Source: a virus
Virus record (IMG/VR): IMGVR_UViG_3300046533_000125
Span: 1 to 47,819 of that record
DNA: 47,819 nucleotides
Strand: one strand, 5' to 3'
In this document: positions 8,208-16,607 of the stretch, in pieces
Position numbering within the stretch: the first letter of the stretch is position 1
How the letters are laid out: the number at the start of each line of letters is the position of its first letter
The notes under the pieces: model-generated
What the model was told of the DNA's origin: nothing
Database searches by the model: none
The model's input: only the letters and a program-made list of their open reading frames with translations
Made by a program: the position numbers and the translations under genes

Positions 8208-9713
8208 TCACCCCCTCAGTGCCGTCGTCATGTGAACAGTTTGCGCATTGAGTGAATCAAGCTGGTCGATCTCAATAGTGTCCCGAGCCTCTAATGAATA
8301 CGAGTTCACTGCCCGCGTTTGTCCATCTCGTACCAGTCGGCCCGCCGCTTGGGTATTGAGAACCCCGTTATTCGTAAGGCTGAACCAGATCTCTGTCGAA
8401 CACGCCCACTGGAGACCATCGACACCCTCACCGATGGCCCCGATCTGAGCGACGATCACCTGCACCCCGCTTCCATCCCCGCCGTTCTGAGGTGCGTGCT
8501 GGATGAAGCTGTCCTTGATCCGCTGGCGGTTGGTGGCGTTGACCGCGCCGTACCAGCCCTCGGCCCGGACCTTGGCCTTGGCCAGCCGCGCCACGATGGC
8601 GGGGATGATCCCCGCAGAGTGCGTCAGGATCAGGACGCGCTCCCCCTCGGGCACGTCGGCCATGATGTCCATCACCGCGTCGATCTTGGTGGACGTGCAG
8701 CCGTCCGCGAACCGGAGCTTCATCACCTCCGACTCGTCCTGCGTCCCGTCCGGGTTGGACTTGAGCAACCGCACCATCTCCGGCGTCGGCACGGCCAGGC
8801 AGACCTGACGCAGCCGGGTGCCGAGCACCAGCGGGTAGCCGTGCGTCTGGATCGGGGTGTCGTGCTCCTCCACCCACGCGAACATCCGCCGCTCCAGCTC
8901 GTCGTAGATCTTGCGCTGAGTGGCCGACAGATCGACGCCGATCTGGTGCGTGACCCGGCGTGGCAGATCCTCCTGGATGCCACGCGGGTGGTACTCACAG
9001 CACGCGAAGTCCTGCTCGTGCCTCCAGTAGCACGGCATGGCGCGGGCGATCCCGCCCGGCAGCCGCTCCGACTTGGAAGGCTCGTACACCCCGCCGTACT
9101 GGTTGTAGACCTTGCCGACGTAGTTCTCCACGAACGGCCAGAAGGCGTGGAACTTGAGATCCTTCCGATCCGGCCACAGCGAGTGCGCCACACCGAACGC
9201 TCCGGCCGGGCGGTTCCCGTACGGCGTGGCGGACAGGGTCATCCGCCACCCGCCACGCCTCGCAACGGCATTGGCCGCATAGCTGAACATGAGGAAGCTA
9301 TCGGACTTCCTGTTCTGTGCCCGGTGGATCTCGTCACCAATCAGGAAGTCGATCGGGCAGGCGTCAAGGGAGAACTGACGCAGGAACTCCCAGCCCCCGA
9401 AGTACCAGCCGGGGATGCCCTCACGCAGACCGATGATGTTCTCCGGCTTGCTGGAGGTGACGAACTTGAGGTGCTGATCCGGACCGGCGAGCATCTTGAT
9501 CGTCCGATCCCAGCCGTCCTGAGTGTTGAGCGGCGCGACGATCAGGACGACCAGTCCGCGCTTCGCTGCGGTGGCCACCTCGATCACGGCCTGCACGGCG
9601 GTGGCCGTCTTGCCGCCACCGACCACGGTGGCGTTGAGTCCTGCCTTCGTCGGCTCCGAGAGGAACCGTGCCACGTCCGCCCGTTGGTCCGGGCGCAGTG
9701 TGAGCTGCCTCAT
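8208..9713 (-). CDS. Superfamily 2 DNA helicase
   Basis: 501 residues from ATG 9711-9713, supported by AGGAG upstream; a longer in-frame start is unsupported. Walker A G-G-G-K-T at 32-36, DEIH box 127-130, S-A-T-P (motif III) at 161-164, and Q-A-A-G-R-L-V-R-D-G-Q (motif VI) at 455-465 make a complete SF2 set, close to SNF2/DEAD-type phage helicases. Likely an ATP-dependent DNA translocase in replication or recombination. Confidence 0.85.
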   Translation of the reverse strand: MRQLTLRPDQRADVARFLSEPTKAGLNATVVGGGKTATAVQAVIEVATAAKRGLVVLIVAPLNTQDGWDRTIKMLAGPDQHLKFVTSSKPENIIGLREGIPGWYFGGWEFLRQFSLDACPIDFLIGDEIHRAQNRKSDSFLMFSYAANAVARRGGWRMTLSATPYGNRPAGAFGVAHSLWPDRKDLKFHAFWPFVENYVGKVYNQYGGVYEPSKSERLPGGIARAMPCYWRHEQDFACCEYHPRGIQEDLPRRVTHQIGVDLSATQRKIYDELERRMFAWVEEHDTPIQTHGYPLVLGTRLRQVCLAVPTPEMVRLLKSNPDGTQDESEVMKLRFADGCTSTKIDAVMDIMADVPEGERVLILTHSAGIIPAIVARLAKAKVRAEGWYGAVNATNRQRIKDSFIQHAPQNGGDGSGVQVIVAQIGAIGEGVDGLQWACSTEIWFSLTNNGVLNTQAAGRLVRDGQTRAVNSYSLEARDTIEIDQLDSLNAQTVHMTTALRG

Positions 9714-9730
9714 GGGGGTGCGCTCCTGTT

Positions 9731-10057
9731 CTACTTGTCGGTGGTTGCGGCGTATGCCGCAGCCCATTCGGCCTCGGTGGCGTCACCGATGTACCAGTGG
9801 GAACTGTGTTGCAGCTCCAGCCATTGCTGAGCCTTGTTGTCGATCACTGCTTGCTTCTGCTCCTGCTCCTCCAGCTTGGCCCAGCGGTACGCAGTACTGG
9901 ACAGGCAGATCTTGCACGTCACAGCATCGAGCTTGAGTTCGCTGAGAGCCTGCGCCTTGAGAACCAATCGAGTCGGCCAGTCATGCGGAAATACCTTGAT
10001 CCCGCACGCCGTCCTGACTCCGGTGTTCTGCACGTGGACCTTGATGGCCGGGGTCAT
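9731..10057 (-). CDS. Hypothetical protein with paired cysteines
   Basis: 108 residues from ATG 10055-10057, overlapping the upstream stop as TGATG. Contains A-C-G near residue 18 and C-K-I-C near 49-52, spacing suggestive of a zinc site, then a charged helix. Unrecognised. Lies 17 bases before the helicase gene. Confidence 0.65.
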   Translation of the reverse strand: MTPAIKVHVQNTGVRTACGIKVFPHDWPTRLVLKAQALSELKLDAVTCKICLSSTAYRWAKLEEQEQKQAVIDNKAQQWLELQHSSHWYIGDATEAEWAAAYAATTDK

Positions 10058-10254
10058 CAAAGGAACTGGATGTGCTGGATGCCGAAGTAGTCCCGGTTCT
10101 CCGGAGTGTCGATGGCGTCCGAGATGGAGGTGATCAGGTCACCCTTGATCGACTCCCTGACGATCAGTTGAGACGGCTTCTTGCTCCATACCCAGTCCTG
10201 GACTTGGTACTTATCGGGCTCCACGTCGAGCGTCAGGGTGATGCGGACCTTCAT
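10057..10254 (-). CDS. Small hypothetical protein
   Basis: 65 residues from ATG 10252-10254, with AACAGGAGCCA 4 bases before the start. It begins with an alternating hydrophobic strand (V-R-I-T-L-T-L-D-V). Overlaps the HTH gene upstream by ATGA. Family unknown. Confidence 0.6.
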   Translation of the reverse strand: MKVRITLTLDVEPDKYQVQDWVWSKKPSQLIVRESIKGDLITSISDAIDTPENRDYFGIQHIQFL

Positions 10255-10547
10255 GTGCTGGCTCCTGTTCTCGGGTTGAGGTTTCCCCCGTTGTTGTTGG
10301 CCGTCCACTTGGCGACCGGCCATTGCTCCTTCGCAAGCTTGTAGGCGTTGATGACGGTCTTACCGTCGTCCTCGGTCCAGACGTAGACGAACTTCCCGCC
10401 ACCCAGTGCGAGCGTGAACACCGGGGGTGGCAGCTCGTTCCAATGCCGCCGCACCCAGGACCGTGCCGACTGTGGTTGCACTCCGGTGATCCGGGCGAAG
10501 TCGGCGGTGGTGAACAGCCGCTCCGGGTCGATGGTGATCAAGCTCAT
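10251..10547 (-). CDS. MerR/excisionase-like helix-turn-helix protein
   Basis: 98 residues. Residues 11-36 (L-F-T-T-A-D-F-A-R-I-T-G-V-Q-P-Q-S-A-R-S-W-V-R-R-H-W) follow the helix-turn-helix pattern of MerR-like and phage excisionase-like proteins. No effector domain. Start ATG 10545-10547 overlaps the previous stop as ATGA. Could be a small regulator or recombination directionality factor; no integrase is visible in the window. Confidence 0.65.
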   Translation of the reverse strand: MSLITIDPERLFTTADFARITGVQPQSARSWVRRHWNELPPPVFTLALGGGKFVYVWTEDDGKTVINAYKLAKEQWPVAKWTANNNGGNLNPRTGAST

Positions 10548-11110
10548 GACATGCCTTCCTTGGCCATCTTGGTCCGTGCCACGGAGATCTCCGCGAACAC
10601 TCCGCTCACGGGATAGTCGGCCGGTTCCAGACCGAACCGCCTCCGGATCACCTCATGCAGCCCGACATCGGACCGGCCTCCGGGGTGGATGTAGATCGTC
10701 CCGTCCGGGGTGTGCGTCATCACCGGCTCCTGACCCCGGTAGATCGTGACGTGCAACCCGGACACCCCGAGCGCGAAGTCCGTCTCCTCGCTCGGTTGCA
10801 TCCCATCCGCTACCGCATCCACATAGCTCAACGGGTAGAAGGTCGGGCTCCTGACACCGATCAGGTCAGGGTCATCCAGACGAATCTCGAACAGATCTCC
10901 GAACAGCTTGTCGTTGCGCAGGATCAGCGCCCTGGCCACCGTCTTGTCGCTGACCGGTGCCCCGCCCAGCATCCGGGTGGCGGAGGCGATGTTGATGTTC
11001 AGTAGGTGGGCCAGACGCTGCGCCCCCATCGCGCTCCAGACCGGCAGACGCAGGTAGATCCGCGCCTCCTGGCCCCGTGGCCAGGCCCGGCCCTTCGGTG
11101 TCGTAGCCAT
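10544..11110 (-). CDS. Putative XRE-like DNA-binding protein
   Basis: 188 residues from ATG 11108-11110 (TGATG overlap with the upstream stop). Residues about 30-65 resemble a lambda-repressor-like helix-turn-helix (L-A-H-L-L-N-I ... S-A-T-R-M-L-G-G ... T-V-A-R-A-L). The C-terminal part is unrecognised beta-rich sequence. A GGGGGTGTGCT copy lies directly before its ATG, so it is one of three candidates (with 644-1060 and 10251-10547) for a binder of that repeat, purely by context. Confidence 0.55.
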   Translation of the reverse strand: MATTPKGRAWPRGQEARIYLRLPVWSAMGAQRLAHLLNINIASATRMLGGAPVSDKTVARALILRNDKLFGDLFEIRLDDPDLIGVRSPTFYPLSYVDAVADGMQPSEETDFALGVSGLHVTIYRGQEPVMTHTPDGTIYIHPGGRSDVGLHEVIRRRFGLEPADYPVSGVFAEISVARTKMAKEGMS

Positions 11111-11682
11111 CAGCACACCCCCCACTCAAGTCCGTTGTTGGCCGCGCACTTCTGCCCGAAGCCACCGTTGACCGACTCGTCCCGGCTGAGGTGCCGGTTG
11201 CAGAAGATGCACCGCTCGAACAAATGTCCGATCTGACCGGCGCGCTCCGCGCTGATGACGGGCGGGTTCAGCTCACACAGCCTGCGGTACGTCATCTGGC
11301 TCGGGTCGTGCAGCCAGATCATCTTGGCTCCCTTGACCACGGCCTCCGGCTCCAGGTTGAGGATCAGGACGTAGGTGTTGCCGGTCTCGTTGGAGCTGGT
11401 GACCCGGTACACGGTGCCGTCCAGCTCGTAGTTGCCCTCGGCCAGTCGGACGACCTCGGGCCTCGGCCGGGCGGGCCGCTTGAGCAGCCACTCGATGGCG
11501 GTGGACGCGGTGGTCACGTCCAGGTCGGGCGGCGTCGGCCCCATGCCGGTGTCGTCCTTCTCCTGGCGGAGCTTGGCGATCAGCGCCACCTGCTTCTCGG
11601 TGGCCGGGCGTGGGGGTGTGCTGACGGTGATGGTGCGTGGCGCGTGCTGATCCTTTCCGGGCAGCAGCGATTGTGCGTTCAC
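11110..11682 (-). CDS. DUF6011-like zinc-knuckle protein
   Basis: 190 residues from a GTG start (11680-11682) with AACAGGAGCCA 3 bases upstream. The C-terminus has C-I-F-C-N-R-H-L-S-R-D-E-S ... G-F-G-Q-K-C, the pattern of DUF6011. The N-terminal third holds a T-E-K-Q-V-A-L-I-A-K-L helix often paired with that domain. Probably binds zinc; biochemical role unknown. Contains two GGGGGTGTGCT copies, one at its very end. Confidence 0.7.
   Translation of the reverse strand: MNAQSLLPGKDQHAPRTITVSTPPRPATEKQVALIAKLRQEKDDTGMGPTPPDLDVTTASTAIEWLLKRPARPRPEVVRLAEGNYELDGTVYRVTSSNETGNTYVLILNLEPEAVVKGAKMIWLHDPSQMTYRRLCELNPPVISAERAGQIGHLFERCIFCNRHLSRDESVNGGFGQKCAANNGLEWGVC
11112..11122 (-). repeat. GGGGGTGTGCT copy 6
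   Basis: Last codons of the DUF6011-like gene and directly before the next ATG. Confidence 0.9.
11612..11622 (+). repeat. GGGGGTGTGCT copy 7
   Basis: Antisense in the same DUF6011-like gene, Ser-Thr-Pro-Pro. Confidence 0.9.
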
Positions 11683-11734
11683 GATTGGCTCCTGTTCTTG
11701 GTTATGGATCGTGACGTGATGATGGACGTTACAG

Positions 11735-12241
11735 CTATCTGACAGCTTGGGCAAGGAAGAACCGGAACACGAACCCGGCCTCCGGTGCCACGACGTGGTC
11801 CAGCAGCCACATGAACGCCGACTGGAACTCCGTCCCGTGACTGGCCCCGTGAGGGGTCAGCCAGTGGGCGATCTCGTGCAGCACCACCGTCTCCCGCATG
11901 GCCCAACGGGTCAGCGACCTGCCGATGGAACGGTCTGGGATGCGGATCTGGTTGGTGCTCCACGAGTAGGTGGCCTTGCTGGTGGCCCGGTTCATGACCA
12001 CGATCGGCGTCCCCCGCAGGGCACGTGGCCCGACCATGCCCTCGGTGGTCAGGAACTCGGCCACGTGGTTCACGTACCGCTGGATGCTGGCCGTGTCCCC
12101 GAACTTCCGCTCCACCGGCACGGTGATGGTGCTCCCGGCCAGCCTGACGCTGCCGGGGTAGCGGTCCAGCACGTCCTGCAACTGGTGCTCCGCGTCATAG
12201 ACCCGCTGCTGGTCCGGGTCAAGGCTCTTGGCGGTGGTCAT
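11735..12241 (-). CDS. TIGR04338-like putative zinc metallohydrolase
   Basis: 168 residues from ATG 12239-12241; longer in-frame extension is rejected. H122-E-I-A-H126 with a further histidine at about 135 gives the HExxH...H zinc site of the actinobacterial TIGR04338 (Rv0185-like) family. Length matches that family. Overlaps the upstream gene by ATGA. Substrate unknown; a role against host proteins is inference. Confidence 0.7.
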   Translation of the reverse strand: MTTAKSLDPDQQRVYDAEHQLQDVLDRYPGSVRLAGSTITVPVERKFGDTASIQRYVNHVAEFLTTEGMVGPRALRGTPIVVMNRATSKATYSWSTNQIRIPDRSIGRSLTRWAMRETVVLHEIAHWLTPHGASHGTEFQSAFMWLLDHVVAPEAGFVFRFFLAQAVR

Positions 12242-13071
12242 CGGATGGCTCCCTTGTTGTGTGAGGTGGAGGAGATGGCGCGCTCCCCTCCGAGACGCGC
12301 CTTCTCGGCGGCGCTGCGTCCGCTGCCGTACGCGCCGCTGTGCGAGGAGAAGCTGGCCCCGCCCCGGTAGATGCCCCGTGCGTTGCTCCGGCGCTTGTAG
12401 AAGTCGGCCACCTCCAGCTCCTTGTTCCGGATGGCCAGCTCGGTGCTCGATGAGGTGTTGGGGGCGGGGGTGTCGGCGGCGATCCGCTCCATCCGCTTGT
12501 CCAGTGCGGCGGCGCGCATCCTCCGGGAGATCGTGTTGGCCCAGCCCTCTTGGAACGACAGCCGCAACGTCAGGCCCGAGACCGGCTTGCGGTCCCAGGA
12601 ATTGCTCCAGCTCCAGCGGTCCTGCCTGCTGTACTGGTCGGTCACGTACTGGTCGGACCGCTTGTAGACCAGCCAGTCCCGCTGCATCTGCGGCAACAGG
12701 AACTCCAGGAAGCGCTCGCACATGTCCAGATCCTCCGAGAACCCGAAGCAGATCAGGTACGTGCTGTCGTGCGCGATGTTGCACCGCACGTCGTTGGCGT
12801 TGGCGATTCCCGTCATCAGGGTGACGAGGGTGAACAGCCCCTTCGTCCCGGCCTTGCCCAGCCGGATGTTGCGGACCTCGGGGATACGGGCGGGTGCCTT
12901 CTCGTCCTTCGCGGCGTGCTGCCGGGCCAGCGTCAAGTCGATGCTGTGCTCGCTGGCCAGCTCCTGCGCCTTGGCCATGAACGCGGCGGACTCGTCCATG
13001 TTCTTGCTGCGCTCCGCCATGCGGAGCAGCTTGGCGATCTTCTCCAGCTTGCTGTCGGTGGGAATGGTCAT
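12238..13071 (-). CDS. DUF2786-containing protein
   Basis: 277 residues, ATG 13069-13071, with CAGGAGCCA upstream. Residues about 9-45 (K-I-A-K-L-L-R-M-A-E-R-S ... F-M-A-K-A-Q-E-L-A-S) match the DUF2786 helical domain. The middle has paired aromatic motifs and the C-terminus is low-complexity, Ser/Arg/Gly-rich. DUF2786 proteins are common in actinophages and have no assigned function. Confidence 0.75.
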   Translation of the reverse strand: MTIPTDSKLEKIAKLLRMAERSKNMDESAAFMAKAQELASEHSIDLTLARQHAAKDEKAPARIPEVRNIRLGKAGTKGLFTLVTLMTGIANANDVRCNIAHDSTYLICFGFSEDLDMCERFLEFLLPQMQRDWLVYKRSDQYVTDQYSRQDRWSWSNSWDRKPVSGLTLRLSFQEGWANTISRRMRAAALDKRMERIAADTPAPNTSSSTELAIRNKELEVADFYKRRSNARGIYRGGASFSSHSGAYGSGRSAAEKARLGGERAISSTSHNKGAIR

Positions 13072-13101
13072 GATTGGCTCCTGTTTGTCGTGGTGCGGTG
13101 G

Positions 13102-13395
13102 TCAGTGCTGAGCTGCGGCCTTGTCCGCAGCGTCCTTGAGTCCTTGGATCAGCCCGTCCTCGTAGGCGTTGAACAGCGTGGTGAGCATGGTGTCGTGTGC
13201 GTCCAGCACCTTCGGGTCGATCACTCCGAAGTGCTCGGCCGGGTCGGCGTACGGCTCCTCGATCCCCGCCCACGTCTGCAAGTCCTCGTTGCTCGGCGTC
13301 GGCGGTTGCCGGTCGGTGGCGTACCAGACGTGGCCGTCCGTGACGCCACGGTCGTAGCACTCCTGACTCGCTTCGCTGCGCTCGGTGTCCGTCAT
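13102..13395 (-). CDS. Hypothetical acidic protein
   Basis: 97 residues from ATG 13393-13395 behind GGAGGAGG; overlaps the upstream stop as ATGA. Acidic, helical C-terminus ending in an alanine-rich segment. No recognised motif. Confidence 0.65.
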   Translation of the reverse strand: MTDTERSEASQECYDRGVTDGHVWYATDRQPPTPSNEDLQTWAGIEEPYADPAEHFGVIDPKVLDAHDTMLTTLFNAYEDGLIQGLKDAADKAAAQH

Positions 13396-14315
13396 GCCTC
13401 CTCCTTCGTGATTGGGGCCACGTACTCGGGCGAGTACGTGGACTCGACGCTCCCGGCGATCGTCTGCCAGTTGTAGCCGGTGCTCTTGGCGTCCAGGCGC
13501 GTGACCTCGCCCGGCGTGGTGAACAGATGGACTCCCTGCTCGGTGCGGATCGTCTCCCCGGCACCGTTCCAGCGGTCGATCATCAGCAGCCACGGGCGGT
13601 TGAACTCCAGCCCGTGCAGGTTGCCCTGGTAGGCGGTCTCCACGTCGCCGTACCAGACCACGTCCAGGTCGATGCCCTCGTGCAACGTGTCCCAGCTCTG
13701 CGTCAGGTCACGCGCGATGTCCGTCGCGGTGGAGATGGTCAGCGTCCCCCGGCACAACTCGACCAGTGCCGTGGCGATCTCCTCGATGCCCTCCTCGTCC
13801 TGGCTCCAGCCCGACTCGCCGTCGATCAGCGTCGTCCGGAACAGCTTGCTGTTCGTGTTGCCTGCCAGATCTTTAATCACATCGGACTCGTCGTGCTCCT
13901 CGATCAGCATCACCAGCTCTTGGTCGCTGTCGATGTCGTCCCACTCCAGTCGCATGAGGATCTTGACGGCCTCGTTCTCCTCCTCGGTGTACTGGTGGAT
14001 GGCTCCGGTGCTGATCAGGTGTTCGACCAGCCTGTCCCCGCCGTAGCGTTTGACGGTGGCCAGTTCCTCTTGCAGCGCCTCGATTGCTGCGTCCCGGCGC
14101 ACGTCGGACAGCCAGTCGTCCATGCTGTCGTCCAGCGTCTCGTAGTCGTCCGCGATGTACGCGGCGATCTGCTCGTCCGTGAGTTGGTCCCCCCGGTCGA
14201 TGCCGACCAGATCGAACGGCGCGTCGATCCCGATGAGGATGCGGACCTGCTCAATCGTCCACTCCAGGACTTTCTCCTCCAGCGATGACACTGTCACCGT
14301 GGTCGTTCCGATCAT
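13392..14315 (-). CDS. Hypothetical acidic protein (307 aa)
   Basis: Start ATG 14313-14315 overlaps the upstream stop as ATGA. Strongly acidic throughout, with D/E-rich runs near residues 70-90 and 130-150 and many tryptophans. No cysteine cluster, membrane segment or known catalytic motif. Strong acidity is shared with several neighbours and with DNA-mimic proteins, but that comparison is only a suggestion. Confidence 0.7.
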   Translation of the reverse strand: MIGTTTVTVSSLEEKVLEWTIEQVRILIGIDAPFDLVGIDRGDQLTDEQIAAYIADDYETLDDSMDDWLSDVRRDAAIEALQEELATVKRYGGDRLVEHLISTGAIHQYTEEENEAVKILMRLEWDDIDSDQELVMLIEEHDESDVIKDLAGNTNSKLFRTTLIDGESGWSQDEEGIEEIATALVELCRGTLTISTATDIARDLTQSWDTLHEGIDLDVVWYGDVETAYQGNLHGLEFNRPWLLMIDRWNGAGETIRTEQGVHLFTTPGEVTRLDAKSTGYNWQTIAGSVESTYSPEYVAPITKEEA

Positions 14316-14482
14316 GACTCGTCCACTCCCTTCTTGAAGATCAACCTGGCCGCGTCGTCGCGGGCCAGGTGCGTCCAGGACACCGGTCGGCGTCCCGTGT
14401 TGGTCGGTGCGGTGCAGGGCTCCCCGATCCGTGCGTTGCACGCCGGGCACGTCACCGCATAGCCCGGCTTCCAGTCAGGCAT
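14312..14482 (-). CDS. Mini zinc-finger protein
   Basis: 56 residues, ATG 14480-14482, TGATG overlap with the upstream gene. Residues 12-22 read C-P-A-C-N-A-R-I-G-E-P-C with a downstream W-T-H, the layout of the small phage zinc-finger family 'CPxCxA...GxPC...H'. Likely nucleic-acid or protein binding; partner unknown. Confidence 0.65.
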   Translation of the reverse strand: MPDWKPGYAVTCPACNARIGEPCTAPTNTGRRPVSWTHLARDDAARLIFKKGVDES

Positions 14483-14784
14483 CAGTTGTCCACCTCCCGC
14501 ACCGGTTGGATCGAGATGGTGCAGTACAGGCCGGTCCGGGTGAGCACGGCCATGCGCCGGTCCGCCCAGCGCTGCGCTGCGGTGATGCAGTTCTGCCGGG
14601 CGGGTTCGCTCCCCGGTCCCACGCTGAGATCCCGCTTGAAGTCGTCCGGGGTGAAGATCCGCGTCCCGATCTCCACGAACGGCATCACCTGCCCGTACTC
14701 GATGGTGCGACGGTGCAACCGGACGACGATGGTGCCGTCCGGTTCCTCCATCACGCTGCTCTGGTACTCGGTGACCTCGTCCAT
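14482..14784 (-). CDS. Hypothetical protein
   Basis: 100 residues from ATG 14782-14784, TGATG overlaps at both ends. Contains a T-P-D-D-F-K-R-D motif and a cysteine-containing helix; no family recognised. Confidence 0.6.
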   Translation of the reverse strand: MDEVTEYQSSVMEEPDGTIVVRLHRRTIEYGQVMPFVEIGTRIFTPDDFKRDLSVGPGSEPARQNCITAAQRWADRRMAVLTRTGLYCTISIQPVREVDN

Positions 14785-15215
14785 CAGTTGTCCTCCCCGT
14801 CCCACGGGAACGACAGGCCGCGCCGGTTGCAGTAGGACTCGATGGCGTACCGGTCGCTCCAGTCACCCGGACGGGTCCGGGTCACGAGGGCGGCGTCGTA
14901 CTTGTCCGCCTTCTTGTCCCACTCGTGGTTGGCCTCGTCCAGACGGTGCGCCTTCTGCTCCGGCGTCAGCGGCAGCCACGCCTTGTGCCCGCCGTACTCC
15001 TTGCCGGTCAGCATCCCGGCCTTCTCGACGGCGGCGATGAAGTCTCCCGCCTTCCCCCAGAACGCGGCCGGGAGGTTGTCCATGTTGATGCAGAACACCT
15101 CCTCGCCGTGCTGCTTCTCGGCGGGCAGCTCGGTGATGCTCCCGAACCGCTTGGCCAGGTGCTCCGCCGTGAACCTCGTGGCGGTCAGCTCCTCGATCTC
15201 GGTGGTGATGCTCAT
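14784..15215 (-). CDS. Hypothetical protein
   Basis: 143 residues, ATG 15213-15215, preceded by AACAGGAGCCA. Helical N-terminus, central W-x-K and a tryptophan-rich C-terminus. Unknown family. Sits immediately below the ArdC-like gene with an ATGA overlap, so it may work with it. Confidence 0.65.
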   Translation of the reverse strand: MSITTEIEELTATRFTAEHLAKRFGSITELPAEKQHGEEVFCINMDNLPAAFWGKAGDFIAAVEKAGMLTGKEYGGHKAWLPLTPEQKAHRLDEANHEWDKKADKYDAALVTRTRPGDWSDRYAIESYCNRRGLSFPWDGEDN

Positions 15216-16069
15216 GACTGTGGCTCCTGTTCTGTGGTGTCCTCCGGCCGTCCGGCCTTGAGGATCTTGTCTGCTGCGGTGAACACCTTCCGAATATCGG
15301 ATTCGGTCGGCTTACTGGTCTGGAGGTGGTGCTGGATATAGCCCCGTGACTCGGCCTCCTGCTGCTCCGAGCACACCCCCAACTCCTTCGCCACGAGCAA
15401 CGCCGTGGCCTCGGCTTGGAACTCCGCCACTCCCGCGTGGCTTGACCGCTCCCCTTCCTCGAAGTGGCCGCACATGATGTGTCCCAGCTCGTGCAGCGCC
15501 GTCTTGAGCGGGTGCTCCGCGATCGGGTTCACCGCGTAGACCGGCTCCCCGTTCCTCATGCTCGACCAGCCCTGCACGTTCCCGTCCGTGGAATCAAACT
15601 CCACCAGTCGGACACCCAGTGCTGCTCGGGCCGATCCCAGGTTCCAGTCCTCCACCTGCTCCGGTTGATCCGGAAGGGGTGGCCCGTCCGTCTCGGACAG
15701 TCCGAAGATGCACTTGCTCGGCTTGAACAGCCGGAACTTCTTCGGCTCCCCGTTGGCGTCCGTGGCTCCGTCCCGGTCCTTGACCATGATCGGCCGGAGG
15801 ATGTACTTGGCCTTGCTTCCCAGCTTGACCTGCCGTCCCATCGCCTTCCAGCGCTCGTACGTGGCCACCGGCTCCGGCTCCATCTGGAACATGAGCCACA
15901 CCGTGTTGCCCAGCGAGTACCGGTAGAAGCGCGAGTATTGCTTCCCGATGCTGCCAGGGGTGGTCAGCGCCTTCTCCAGGATCTGGCTCCACTCCGGCAT
16001 CTCCACCGGGGGTGTGCTGTCCGTCCCAGGCGCTTGGCTCCGGCGTCTGGTCCGTGTTGCTGCTGTCAT
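15212..16069 (-). CDS. ArdC-like antirestriction protein (zincin domain)
   Basis: 285 residues. The N-terminal half (about 25-125, with W-x-L-M-F-Q and Y-x-R-W-K-A-M-G-R-Q-V) resembles ArdC_N. The C-terminal half has H193-E-L-G-H197 followed by A-E-F-Q-A-E-A (215-221), a complete zincin site. ArdC proteins bind single-stranded DNA and protect incoming DNA from type I restriction. Start ATG 16067-16069 follows GGAGGAGG. The gene lies inside a cluster of small unknown genes, consistent with a host-takeover block. Antirestriction activity is inferred from family. Confidence 0.75.
   Translation of the reverse strand: MTAATRTRRRSQAPGTDSTPPVEMPEWSQILEKALTTPGSIGKQYSRFYRYSLGNTVWLMFQMEPEPVATYERWKAMGRQVKLGSKAKYILRPIMVKDRDGATDANGEPKKFRLFKPSKCIFGLSETDGPPLPDQPEQVEDWNLGSARAALGVRLVEFDSTDGNVQGWSSMRNGEPVYAVNPIAEHPLKTALHELGHIMCGHFEEGERSSHAGVAEFQAEATALLVAKELGVCSEQQEAESRGYIQHHLQTSKPTESDIRKVFTAADKILKAGRPEDTTEQEPQS
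15370..15380 (-). repeat. GGGGGTGTGCT copy 8
   Basis: Sense in the ArdC-like gene, Gly-Val-Cys. Confidence 0.9.
16008..16018 (+). repeat. GGGGGTGTGCT copy 9
   Basis: Antisense near the 5' end of the ArdC-like gene, Ser-Thr-Pro-Pro. Confidence 0.9.
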
Positions 16070-16197
16070 TCCTCCTCCAGTTCGGTTGCTTCCAGTTCGA
16101 CGTGCGGATCAGCGATCCACTCCCGGAACTGGTCGATGGCGTCCTGCTCGGACTCGGCCTCGGTCACGTAGATGACCTTCACCGCGTACTCGTTCAC
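16066..16197 (-). CDS. Very small acidic protein (43 aa)
   Basis: GTG start at 16195-16197 with GGAGG upstream; GTGA and ATGA overlaps on the two sides support it as a real coupled gene. About one third of residues are Asp or Glu. It begins with an alternating strand A-V-K-V-I-Y-V. Function unknown. Confidence 0.55.
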   Translation of the reverse strand: MNEYAVKVIYVTEAESEQDAIDQFREWIADPHVELEATELEEE

Positions 16198-16607
16198 TCC
16201 TCCTCCGTCTCCCGCGCCAGCTTGTCCAGCGCGTTGTAGTCGTCCAGGTGACGGCGACACAGGATGTAGCCGTCCCGGCTCAGACCTGCGGGTGTGTCCC
16301 CGCACTGGCTCACGTCGTGGATGGTGTGCTCGCAGCACATCCAGCCCTCCGCGAAGATCCCCCGGATCACCCGCACCTGCTCCCGCGTCAGGGTCAGGTG
16401 CTTGGTGCGTCCCGCCTCGGTGCTGATCACCAGGCGGAACGTGTCCCCCCTGCCGTCCTGGCACCACCGGAGCACGTCGTCAATCTCCCGCTCCTCGAAG
16501 TTGCGGTAGTCCTCCCGGTGCTTCTCCCCGAACCCGTAGTTCGGGCAGTCCTCACCGACGATGTGCTCCGTCCCGCACACCTCGCAGGTTGTCGTCTTGA
16601 TCTTCAC
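16194..16607 (-). CDS. Cysteine-rich hypothetical protein
   Basis: 137 residues from GTG 16605-16607 (GTGA overlap). C8-E-V-C11 and later C-C-E-H, C-G-D and C-R-R-H motifs suggest at least one zinc site. Central region is charged. No recognised family. Confidence 0.65.
   Translation of the reverse strand: MKIKTTTCEVCGTEHIVGEDCPNYGFGEKHREDYRNFEEREIDDVLRWCQDGRGDTFRLVISTEAGRTKHLTLTREQVRVIRGIFAEGWMCCEHTIHDVSQCGDTPAGLSRDGYILCRRHLDDYNALDKLARETEEE

Noticed and set aside
8319-9830. 503-residue open frame on the plus strand
   Set aside because: It is antisense to the SF2 helicase, whose motifs are clear; high GC opens such frames.
12467-12475. GGGGGTGTCGG, close to the dispersed repeat
   Set aside because: Differs at the last three bases; treated as chance.
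12242-13564. Long upstream extension of the TIGR04338-like frame
   Set aside because: Overlaps the DUF2786 and neighbouring genes; low-complexity Arg-rich translation, no ribosome site.
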